Positions 9,893 to 17,283 of a stretch of DNA of 64,000 bases are shown piece by piece. Origin of the DNA: Alcanivorax sp. (lineage in GTDB: Bacteria; Pseudomonadota; Gammaproteobacteria; Pseudomonadales; Alcanivoracaceae); assembly GCF_002726155.1 (NCBI RefSeq), contig NZ_PBSH01000030.1, forward strand, positions 62,001 through 126,000, in the 5' to 3' direction. The notes beneath the pieces are model-generated. The model was given only the letters and a program-made list of their open reading frames with translations, was not told the DNA's origin and did not search any database. Made by a program: the position numbers and the translations under genes. The stretch's first letter is position 1. The number at the start of each line of letters is the position of its first letter.

Positions 9893-12049
9893 GTGACGGA
9901 TCGAATCAATCAGGTAGAGCAGGCGGTAGACCGGGTCATTGAGGCCACTGGCGGCGAGATTCGCCTGGCCATGCCGCTTGGGCTGGGTAAGCCCAACCGG
10001 TTTGTGAACGCACTGTATGCACGTGTGGAAGCGGACCCGTCCCTGAGCCTGGATATCTATACGGCCTTGTCCCTGGGCAAACCGGGGGCCGGCAGCGAGC
10101 TGGAGAAACGTTTTCTTAATCCCTTTGCGGATCGCTTGTTCGGCGATTATGAAGCGTTGAGCTACCTGGCGGCGCAAAAGTGTGGAAACCTGCCCACCAA
10201 CATTCGGGTGTTCGAGTTTTTCATGCAGCCCGGCAGCATGCTGGGCAGTGACGTAGCCCAGCAACATTACATCAGCAGCAATTACACCCATGTGGCGCGG
10301 GACCTCAACGCGCGAGGCGTGAATGTGGTGGCGCAATTGCTGGCTCACCGGCAGGTGGATGGTAACGACGAGTACAGTTTTTCCTGCAACCCGGAAGTGA
10401 CGCTCGATCTGATGCCCTTGCTCAAGGCTCGCCGGGAAGCCGGTGAAACCATCGTGGCCGTGGGGCAGGTGCATCGGGACCTGCCGTTTATGGGGAACGA
10501 TGCCCGGGTGGATGACTGGTTACCGGAGATGGATCTGTTGGTGGATGACCCGGAAGGGCATACCCGCCTGTTCAGCACCCCGAATATGCCAGTCAATATT
10601 CAGGATCATTTTGTCGGGCTGCACGCCAGCACCCTGGTGCGCGATGGCGGTACCTTGCAAATCGGTATCGGCGCCCTGGGCGATGCGCTGGTGCATCATC
10701 TGCGGCTGCGCGAACAGGATAACCCCCGCTACCTGAATGCGCTGAAGGCCTGGGCTGTGCCGCCGGAGCATGATGCCTTGATTCAGCGGGAAGGGGGCAC
10801 AGGCGTCTTTCGTGAGGGCCTGTACGGTTGCAGCGAAATGATGACCCATGGCCTGCTGACCTTGATTGACGATGGCATCATTCGCCGCCCGGTCTATGAC
10901 TGGGCACCGCTGCAGCGTTTGGAAATGCATAATCCGGCAACGCCTGGGCTGGCGCTGCTGGATGCCTTGCGCGAACAGTCGGCAATCAGTCGGCGGCTGG
11001 ACCGCGCGCAGCTGCGCACCCTGAAACGGTTCGGTATTTTCCGCGACGGCATTAGCAAACACGGCGATGAACTCCAGCTACCCAACGACGTGACGGTACC
11101 CAATGATCTGGACGATCGCACCACCCGTGAAGCCCTGAAAGCGGTGTTCGGCGACAGCCTGGCCGGTGGCGTGGTGATGCACGGTGGCTTTTTCCTGGGA
11201 CCCCGGGATTTCTACGCGCGCTTGCGGGAGATGACGGACCAGGAACGCGACAGAATCAACATGACGCGGATCAGTTTCATCAATCACCTCTACGGCGATG
11301 AAACCCTGAATCGTTTGCAGCGTCAGGATGCGCGCTTTATCAATACCGCGTTCACGGTCACCTTATTGGGCGCCGTGGCCTCGGACCAGATTGAAGATGG
11401 TCGCGTGCTCAGTGGTGTGGGCGGGCAATATAACTTCGTCAGCCAGGCCCATGAGCTGGAAGGCGCGCGTTCCATTTTGATGGTGCGGGCATGGCGCGAG
11501 CGCGGTGGTGAGGCCATGAGTAATGTGGTGTTCAGCTATGGGCACAACACTATTCCCCGACACCTGCGCGATATGGTCGTTACCGAATATGGTGTGGCGG
11601 ATCTGCGTGGCAAGACCGATGAAGAAGTGGTCATGGCCATGCTGAACGTGGCCGATAGCCGTTTCCAGGTGGAGTTGATGGAGCAGGCCCAGGCGGCGGG
11701 AAAGCTGCGCCAGGATTATCAGATTCCCGAGGCGCACCGTCGCAATAATCCTGAGCATCTTCATGAGATTGCCGAACAGTACGGCAAGGAAAGCTTCCCG
11801 GTTTTCCCGTTGGGCACGGATTTCACCGAGGTAGAGCAGCGTTTGATGACGGCGCTCACCTGGCTGAAGGAGAAAGTCAGCCACAAGGAGTATCTGAAGT
11901 TGGGCCGCAAAGCGTTGTTTAACGAAGGCAGTCCAACCGAGTTTGCGGCGCAGCTGGATCGTATGGCGCTGACGGATCCGGATGGGGTGCGTGAGCATAT
12001 TTTTCAGCGTTTGTTGCTGACTGCACTGGAAGCCACGCAGGAAAAATAG
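9893..12049 (+). CDS. Acetyl-CoA hydrolase/transferase family protein
   Basis: A 718-aa member of the acetyl-CoA hydrolase/CoA-transferase family, which moves CoA between acids or hydrolyses acyl-CoA. Family-like stretches include GIGALGDALVHHL near residue 256 and GVGGQYNFVSQAHELEGARSI near 505, in the C-terminal hydrolase domain. It is longer than the usual 500-650 residues, with an additional C-terminal segment of about 120 residues. The GTG start at 9893 has AAGGAGAGG 2-10 nt upstream. The neighbours do not define a pathway. The acyl substrate and whether it is hydrolase or transferase cannot be told. Confidence 0.87.
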   Translation: MTDRINQVEQAVDRVIEATGGEIRLAMPLGLGKPNRFVNALYARVEADPSLSLDIYTALSLGKPGAGSELEKRFLNPFADRLFGDYEALSYLAAQKCGNLPTNIRVFEFFMQPGSMLGSDVAQQHYISSNYTHVARDLNARGVNVVAQLLAHRQVDGNDEYSFSCNPEVTLDLMPLLKARREAGETIVAVGQVHRDLPFMGNDARVDDWLPEMDLLVDDPEGHTRLFSTPNMPVNIQDHFVGLHASTLVRDGGTLQIGIGALGDALVHHLRLREQDNPRYLNALKAWAVPPEHDALIQREGGTGVFREGLYGCSEMMTHGLLTLIDDGIIRRPVYDWAPLQRLEMHNPATPGLALLDALREQSAISRRLDRAQLRTLKRFGIFRDGISKHGDELQLPNDVTVPNDLDDRTTREALKAVFGDSLAGGVVMHGGFFLGPRDFYARLREMTDQERDRINMTRISFINHLYGDETLNRLQRQDARFINTAFTVTLLGAVASDQIEDGRVLSGVGGQYNFVSQAHELEGARSILMVRAWRERGGEAMSNVVFSYGHNTIPRHLRDMVVTEYGVADLRGKTDEEVVMAMLNVADSRFQVELMEQAQAAGKLRQDYQIPEAHRRNNPEHLHEIAEQYGKESFPVFPLGTDFTEVEQRLMTALTWLKEKVSHKEYLKLGRKALFNEGSPTEFAAQLDRMALTDPDGVREHIFQRLLLTALEATQEK

Positions 12050-12067
12050 CGTTGGTCATTAGCCAAT

Positions 12068-12098
12068 AACGGTGGGGCAGCGGTGCCGCCCCGCCGTT
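12068..12098. terminator. Hairpin between convergent genes, probable terminator
   Basis: AACGGTGGGGC (12068-12078) pairs with GCCCCGCCGTT (12088-12098) with one wobble and a 9-nt loop. It sits between the convergent acetyl-CoA hydrolase and DUF4282 genes. No clear T-tract follows on either side. Confidence 0.45.
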
Positions 12099-12107
12099 GC
12101 AAGGGCG

Positions 12108-12638
12108 TTATTTCTTTTCGTCTTTATGGCTGGCCGCAGGCGCTTTTTTCTCTGGGCGCGGGCGGCTTCCGGAGAGAGCGCGCCAGAAAGGAATGCGGCG
12201 TGTGACGGCAACCATTTCATCGACACTGTCGCTGATGCCGGACAGGCGATCCACCGTGTCACGCAAGCCCACCAGCTCGTCCACATGCTCGGAAATCTTG
12301 AACACCACCATGTAGAATTCCAGTAGTGCCCGCAACACCGATGCCGCCACCAGAAACGTGAGCGGCGCGGCAAAGAAAAAGTAAAAAATGCCGCGCCAGG
12401 TGGATGCCATAAAGGCTTCTACGCAAAGGTACAGCAGGCCCATGGCGATGGCGGTCAGGGCAATGCCGTAGACCCCCGGCATGACCTGAATAATCATGTA
12501 TTTGTCGAACTTGAAGTTGAACAGTTCGCGCCAGTATTGAACCACCCAGAAGTAACCTCGGCGGATTTTTTCGTTGAATTTTTCCGGTGCGGGCGGCTGG
12601 AGAGTCTCCTCGCTGGCATCGCGTTGTTGATCTACCAT
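12108..12638 (-). CDS. DUF4282-domain membrane protein
   Basis: A 176-aa inner-membrane protein with two transmembrane segments (about residues 48-73 and 83-110) separated by a short loop, the layout of DUF4282. The N-terminal 40 residues are polar. The C-terminal tail after residue 115 looks helical (VDELVGLRDTVDRLSGISDSVDEM) and ends in a lysine/alanine-rich stretch. Function is unknown. Its ATG overlaps the end of the DUF2804 gene by 7 nt, making it the last gene of the PadR-DUF1853-DUF2804 operon. Confidence 0.75.
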   Translation of the reverse strand: MVDQQRDASEETLQPPAPEKFNEKIRRGYFWVVQYWRELFNFKFDKYMIIQVMPGVYGIALTAIAMGLLYLCVEAFMASTWRGIFYFFFAAPLTFLVAASVLRALLEFYMVVFKISEHVDELVGLRDTVDRLSGISDSVDEMVAVTRRIPFWRALSGSRPRPEKKAPAASHKDEKK

Positions 12639-13669
12639 TTTGCGTACTGCTCCTCGACAAAACCGTAGTGGCGTTCGATTGGCAGGCGGCGCCCGTTATC
12701 CAGGCGAAGCTCGCCATCGAAGTGACCAAACAGCTGGTTGAAATTGCTGGCAAACAGGCCCAGGTTGAGGCGCTCTTTGTGGTTTCCATTGGGGGTGAAC
12801 TGAAGGTGTACCCGGCCGCACAGGCTGCGGATTGTCCAGGGTTGCATCAGCTCGTCACGGTTGTAATCAAATATCACTCCGCCGGTGGGGACCATGGCAT
12901 CATCGATCCACAGGCAGTTCTCTGAAAAGGTTGTCTCATTGACACCACAGGACAGGTTGAGCCCGACCCGAGTATCACCAACCCGGGTAGACAGGCAGGC
13001 CCAGTTCCAGAATGTTTCACGGCGCATATAACCGGCGGAAAAATCATGGTGGCCGTTGGCGTCGATGGCGCTCAGGTCCGTGTGTTTGCCCTGACGTTGT
13101 AATGAGCCGGTGACGGCTTTACCCGCGACCTTGTTGGCATAGACCCAGCCGTTAATGCCGGTACGGGTGCACAGGGACATGGGCTGGTATGTGGGGCCCT
13201 CGTCCATATGGGCTTCCAGTGCCAGGTCATCCAGCTTGATTGACAGGCTTTTACTCAATGCTCCTTGGGCGTCTTGCTGGTAGCCCAGTCGGATATCCAC
13301 GTTTTTTTGCCGGAATACGCTTTCGCCCTGTTGCGGTGATGAGGACATGCGCAGGTCCCTGCCCAGGGGGGACCGCCAGGTGTATTCGTGCAGGGCGCCA
13401 GTTTGCGGTTCAAACAGGTAGAAAAAAGCCATGCCCAGGTAGCCGGTATGGGCAAAGGCGCAGCCGGCCAGCAGCTCAGCACTGATGATGCCGAAATACT
13501 GGAACTGCTTGTAATGAAAATGCCGGGCAAAGGAAGAGGCTGGTTTGCCCATCGGGGTGCGGTAATCCGCCGCACGGCCGTTAATGCTTGCCACGGTTTT
13601 CGGGAATACACCGAAAGCAACTCGACCCTGGTTGTCCACCAGTGCCGGCGGTTGTTGTTGAAATGTCAT
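12632..13669 (-). CDS. DUF2804-family protein
   Basis: 345 aa, no signal peptide or membrane segment. The sequence is rich in aromatic beta-strand-like stretches (FHYKQFQYFGIISAELLAGCAF, RRETFWNWACLSTRV, GVNETTFSENCLWIDD) typical of DUF2804, whose activity is not established. The ATG at 13669 overlaps the upstream DUF1853 stop as ATGA, which favours it over a TTG four codons earlier. It sits between DUF1853 and DUF4282 genes in a tightly overlapping minus-strand operon. Confidence 0.82.
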   Translation of the reverse strand: MTFQQQPPALVDNQGRVAFGVFPKTVASINGRAADYRTPMGKPASSFARHFHYKQFQYFGIISAELLAGCAFAHTGYLGMAFFYLFEPQTGALHEYTWRSPLGRDLRMSSSPQQGESVFRQKNVDIRLGYQQDAQGALSKSLSIKLDDLALEAHMDEGPTYQPMSLCTRTGINGWVYANKVAGKAVTGSLQRQGKHTDLSAIDANGHHDFSAGYMRRETFWNWACLSTRVGDTRVGLNLSCGVNETTFSENCLWIDDAMVPTGGVIFDYNRDELMQPWTIRSLCGRVHLQFTPNGNHKERLNLGLFASNFNQLFGHFDGELRLDNGRRLPIERHYGFVEEQYAKW

Positions 13670-14478
13670 GGGGTTGGCCAACTGACAGGAACAATGAAGC
13701 CCGGTTGGTCATGGTGAGGGCCCGTGACCATGAGCGCGCGTGAATGGCTTTCAACATAGTCAATCACGGTGGCGCGATCAACGAAATTGGTACCTTTGTC
13801 TGACATAAATGGCGTGGGCCAGAGCGGTCGCTCAATGATTGACCAGGGGCCGTCTTCCAGCTCGTCGGTGGTGCGCCACCAGCCTCGTTCGTGGCCGGGG
13901 CTTGGTTTCACATCGCCGGGTGGAATAGCGCGATGATAGAAGAGCCTGCCGCGGGTCAGCAGAGCCTGGCCGTGCACCTCCCAGCCTTGTTCGGCCAGCT
14001 GGCTGCGGGCAATGCCGGATTGCGAGCGAGGCAGTTGTTGTTGGTAGAGGTAATGGGCCTTGCGGGACAGGGTGTCGTGGCGATTGGGGCCATACCATTG
14101 CTCGGCGGTGGCCAGGTAGAACTTGAGCGCCAGCTCCCAGTGCCACAGTTCGCCGCTGAGCCGGTCGCGGACTAGCATGTCCAGCTCGCCCAGGGTGCGT
14201 CCTTGCTCGCGAATGGGCAGGTTGCTGGCAATGCGCTCCAGTCCCGGGCTGGCATCCACCAGTGCCGCGACCCACTGCTCGAAGATCAGACCCAGGCGCC
14301 GTGGGGCGGAACGAGACTGTAATTGAGCTGTGGCACGATGAAGTAATGCCGGATCTGCTTGCAGCTCTCGCTGCAGCAGGTGTCCGGCATCCTGGAAGGG
14401 GGCGCAGGGCAACAGGGCGGGAGCCTGAACCAGCCAGCCGAGCTGGCGGAGCAGGGTGTCTGTTGCGTTGAGGGTCAT
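13666..14478 (-). CDS. DUF1853-family protein
   Basis: 270 aa, soluble. The segment GELDMLVRDRLSGELWHWELALKFYL (residues about 97-122) is characteristic of DUF1853. Its spacing of acidic residues and lysine (E..D, then E-x-K) looks like a PD-(D/E)xK nuclease-type core, which is an inference from the pattern. The start codon shares one base with the stop of the PadR gene, and the stop overlaps the DUF2804 start as ATGA, so translation of all three is probably coupled. The biological role is unknown. Confidence 0.8.
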   Translation of the reverse strand: MTLNATDTLLRQLGWLVQAPALLPCAPFQDAGHLLQRELQADPALLHRATAQLQSRSAPRRLGLIFEQWVAALVDASPGLERIASNLPIREQGRTLGELDMLVRDRLSGELWHWELALKFYLATAEQWYGPNRHDTLSRKAHYLYQQQLPRSQSGIARSQLAEQGWEVHGQALLTRGRLFYHRAIPPGDVKPSPGHERGWWRTTDELEDGPWSIIERPLWPTPFMSDKGTNFVDRATVIDYVESHSRALMVTGPHHDQPGFIVPVSWPTP

Positions 14479-15038
14479 TACACCGATGTAGGCACCGATA
14501 CGGGGCGTTCTTCACGTTTTTTCAGGGCACTGCGAACCTCGTCGGCCCAGTGCAGCCAGGCCTGCTGATCAAGAATGCCCCGGCGCAGGGTTAGGTAGGT
14601 AAACAGGTCACGGTCGCGGCTGGTGTCATCCAGTTTGCTGGCCAGTGACTCGAAGGTGTTCAGCCGTTCACGGCGCAGGTCGGCCTGGTCGTCCAGTTCC
14701 CGCAGTATGGACGCGCTGTCGGACAGATCGCCGCCGGCAATCTTGACCATGAACGCATCGCGGATGCGCGGTGGTGCGGCTGGCTTGCGAAGCCAGCGAA
14801 TTAACTCGTCGCGTCCTTCATCCGTGATCCGGTACAGTTTCTTGTCCGGTTTGCCGTCCTGGGGGATATGGCGATATTTCACCATGCTCTGGTCGTTCAG
14901 CTTCCCCAGCTCCAGATAAATCTGTTGGTGGGTGGCGTTCCATACCAGCCCAATACTGTTGGCAAATTCGCGAGCGAGGTCGTAACCGCTGGCTTCCTGG
15001 TCTTGTAGCAGGACAAGTATGGCATGGCGCAAAGACAC
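14478..15038 (-). CDS. PadR-family transcriptional regulator
   Basis: 186 aa. An N-terminal winged helix-turn-helix (MSLRHAILVLLQDQEASGYDLAREF, then HQQIYLELGKLNDQSMVKY) is followed by a C-terminal coiled-coil dimerisation domain (residues about 105-175), as in the PadR/Vir family. Such proteins usually repress neighbouring genes in response to a phenolic or other small ligand. It is first in a minus-strand operon with DUF1853, DUF2804 and DUF4282 genes, so it likely controls its own operon. No operator was identified with confidence in the 231-nt upstream region. Confidence 0.9.
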   Translation of the reverse strand: MSLRHAILVLLQDQEASGYDLAREFANSIGLVWNATHQQIYLELGKLNDQSMVKYRHIPQDGKPDKKLYRITDEGRDELIRWLRKPAAPPRIRDAFMVKIAGGDLSDSASILRELDDQADLRRERLNTFESLASKLDDTSRDRDLFTYLTLRRGILDQQAWLHWADEVRSALKKREERPVSVPTSV

Positions 15039-15219
15039 GGCTCACTCCTCGTTTTTTTGTGATGTAATACCAATTTGATAGTAGAGAGCTGTGTAGTTGC
15101 TGCGCAATCCGTTGAATAAGTAGTTTTGTAAAAACTTGGTGAAGTTAGCCTACAAGACCCGGTAAGTGTAAGTATTTGTTATCAAAAGAGATGCACTGTG
15201 TAGGCCGTGTAGCGGATAA

Positions 15220-15257
15220 AAGAAAACGACGTTGCACTTCCATGTCAGTGCAACGTC
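15220..15257 (-). terminator. Terminator of the 229-aa unknown gene
   Basis: GACGTTGCACT (15228-15238) pairs with AGTGCAACGTC (15247-15257) over an 8-nt loop. Reading on the minus strand it is followed by GTTTTCTTTT. It lies 13 nt after the end of the minus-strand gene at 15270. Confidence 0.85.
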
Positions 15258-15269
15258 AGCGGGGTTGTC

Positions 15270-15959
15270 TTAGCGGGTGCGAGGGGGAAAGGAGAGCAGC
15301 ATGCTTTCCTGATACTGCGCCGAAGCGAGCAGCTGCTCCGGCCCCAGCTTGGGGATCAGGTTGCTGATCAGACTCCGGCTGGCCTTGCGGGTGGTTTCCA
15401 CGCCCACGTTGGCGACTTTGCGTAGCACCGGGCCGAAGCCAAGCAGGGCCATGGGGCGCTGGAAGTACCAGTCGATCGCTTCATCGGTGAGCGTGAGCAG
15501 GTAGGCCGCCAGTTCGCGGCGGGCCTTGTCTTCTTCTCCCTGCTGGCACAAGCGGATGACCTCCCTGCACTGGGCGCAGTGCGCCTCGCTAACGGGGAAG
15601 GCCACATACCAGTGGTCGCCATCGGTGGCAGGGTGACGCACCTGATCCATATAGTCTGCGGCGGCCTGGTTCTGCGCCAGGTCCATTTTTTTTGCACTGC
15701 GGCCGATCACCAGGTGAGTGGTTTTGCTGATGGTACTACAGGTCATGTTGACCACTTTGAACATGCCGGGGCTCAGATCCGCAGCCTGTGCCGCGCGGGT
15801 GATGAAGGCGGCCAGGGCTTCCTCGATAAACTGGGCCATGATGGCCTCAATTTCCTTGGGTTCCGGGCGTTTGGCGCCACTGTTCATGCGCTGGATAAAG
15901 GCGTCGGTACGCTGATGAAGGCTGTCACTGGAGCGGAAGGCCACATGGGGAGTTGTCAT
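15270..15959 (-). CDS. Conserved-looking protein of unknown function
   Basis: 229 aa, no signal peptide and no obvious membrane helix. It looks mostly alpha-helical, with a cysteine pair HCAQC near residue 128 and another cysteine in the following RLCQQG stretch, a motif that could bind metal. The ATG at 15959 has AAAGGA 8 nt upstream; a TTG seven codons earlier is less likely. The family was not recognised. It is a single gene, with its own terminator, facing away from the YbjN gene (16131). Confidence 0.7.
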   Translation of the reverse strand: MTTPHVAFRSSDSLHQRTDAFIQRMNSGAKRPEPKEIEAIMAQFIEEALAAFITRAAQAADLSPGMFKVVNMTCSTISKTTHLVIGRSAKKMDLAQNQAAADYMDQVRHPATDGDHWYVAFPVSEAHCAQCREVIRLCQQGEEDKARRELAAYLLTLTDEAIDWYFQRPMALLGFGPVLRKVANVGVETTRKASRSLISNLIPKLGPEQLLASAQYQESMLLSFPPRTR

Positions 15960-16130
15960 TCTTTTATTCCTTTCAGGCAATCAGGCTCAAAGGTGCCATC
16001 TTACCCAGCGGGTATTCAGGGATGAATGACCCAAAGTGGTGGCCGGGTGGCTATTTCTTTTTCCCGGCGAATGGCAGATGATTCGCGACCGGCAAGAAAC
16101 CCGCTTGATGGCGGGCCTTAGGAGAATGTC

Positions 16131-16598
16131 ATGTTAGGCGTCGTGAACGCGGATGCGGACCAGGTAAAACGCTGGTTGCAGCAGGCCAATATCCAGCACT
16201 ATATCTGTGAGCACTGCCATGCGCTGCACCTGTCTGAGTTGCAGGGCCGTGAAGGGGTGGTGGATGCGCGGCTATTCGTGGAAGACGATGGTATCTTGCT
16301 GACAAGTGAACTGGAGGTGCGCCCGGCCGCTTTGTTTGCAGTACAGGCGGAATTGAGCCGGCTGAACATGGCGTATCCGTCGGTGAAGCTGTTTCTGGAC
16401 GTGAACGATGATTCCCTGCCTCGTCTGGTAGTGTGCGATCTGCTACTGGGGCGTAACGGGGTGACCTTCGAGCAGTTCATCTATTTTGTGCAGGCGACGG
16501 TGGATGCCACCTCGCAACTGCTGGATGAATGCCAGGAGGAAGGCTGGCTGCTATGGCCAGACGACTTTGATCCTGACGCCGGTGGAGCGTTGCACTAA
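16131..16598 (+). CDS. ybjN: YbjN-family protein
   Basis: 155 aa, close in length and layout to E. coli YbjN (158 aa). Shared stretches include CEHCHALHLSELQ at residues 25-37 (E. coli has CDNCQALHLPHMQ), SVKLFLDVNDDSLPRLVVCDLL and GVTFEQFIYFV. YbjN belongs to a type III chaperone-like fold, and in E. coli its overexpression affects motility and stress responses; its mechanism is not settled. The 2OG-Fe(II) oxygenase gene starts 19 nt downstream, so the two may be co-transcribed. Confidence 0.85.
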   Translation: MLGVVNADADQVKRWLQQANIQHYICEHCHALHLSELQGREGVVDARLFVEDDGILLTSELEVRPAALFAVQAELSRLNMAYPSVKLFLDVNDDSLPRLVVCDLLLGRNGVTFEQFIYFVQATVDATSQLLDECQEEGWLLWPDDFDPDAGGALH

Positions 16599-16617
16599 CA
16601 ACGAGAGGGCGCAGCCT

Positions 16618-17283
16618 GTGCATGATAATGCGGATCTGTTGGGCGGGGTGGGCGGCAGCCCACTCGGTGGCCTGATTGATGGGCTGGCCCGGCAGGGTTT
16701 CGCCGTGGCGCCCGGCTATTTCCCGGCGGCGCTGGTGCGGGCCTTGCGCGAGGAGGCGTGTTACAAGGACCAGCACGGTGAATTTCGCCTTGCCGGCATT
16801 GGCCGTCGCCAGGAACACCAGAAGGATACCCGCGTTCGCAGTGACCGCACCTGCTGGCTCAAAGGCGACTCGCTGGCCCAGTGCCAGTTGTTTGAAGGGC
16901 TGGAAAGCCTTCGGCTGGCGGTCAATCGCGAGCTGTTCATGGGCCTGTTCGAGCTGGAGTCCCACTTTGCCATTTACGGGCCGGGGGATTTCTACCAGCG
17001 CCACGTGGATGCCTTTAACGGCAATAATGGCCGTTTGCTCTCTGTGGTGCTCTATCTCAACGATAACTGGCAAAGCGAATGGGGTGGGCGCCTTCGTATC
17101 TGGCCGGAGGCGGATGCGACCTGTGTGGCCACGGAGGTAGAGCCCCGTGCAGGGACGCTGGTGGCGTTCCTCAGCGAGAAAATTCCCCACGAAGTCTTGG
17201 CAGCTACCCGGGAACGCTACAGTATTGCCGGATGGTTCCGTTGCAACAACACTACCGCCGACTGGCTCGATCCGCCGCGCTGA
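16618..17283 (+). CDS. 2-oxoglutarate-Fe(II) dioxygenase (prolyl 4-hydroxylase-like)
   Basis: 221 aa. The iron-binding facial triad is visible as H-x-D in FYQRHVDAF (about residues 124-130) and the distal histidine in KIPHEVL; the 2-oxoglutarate-binding arginine follows in RYSIAGWFR. The family hydroxylates proteins or small molecules using Fe(II) and 2-oxoglutarate. The GTG at 16618 has GAGAGG 9 nt upstream and fits the family N-terminus better than longer in-frame starts that run over ybjN. The 3' end overlaps the next gene by 52 nt. Confidence 0.85.
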   Translation: MHDNADLLGGVGGSPLGGLIDGLARQGFAVAPGYFPAALVRALREEACYKDQHGEFRLAGIGRRQEHQKDTRVRSDRTCWLKGDSLAQCQLFEGLESLRLAVNRELFMGLFELESHFAIYGPGDFYQRHVDAFNGNNGRLLSVVLYLNDNWQSEWGGRLRIWPEADATCVATEVEPRAGTLVAFLSEKIPHEVLAATRERYSIAGWFRCNNTTADWLDPPR

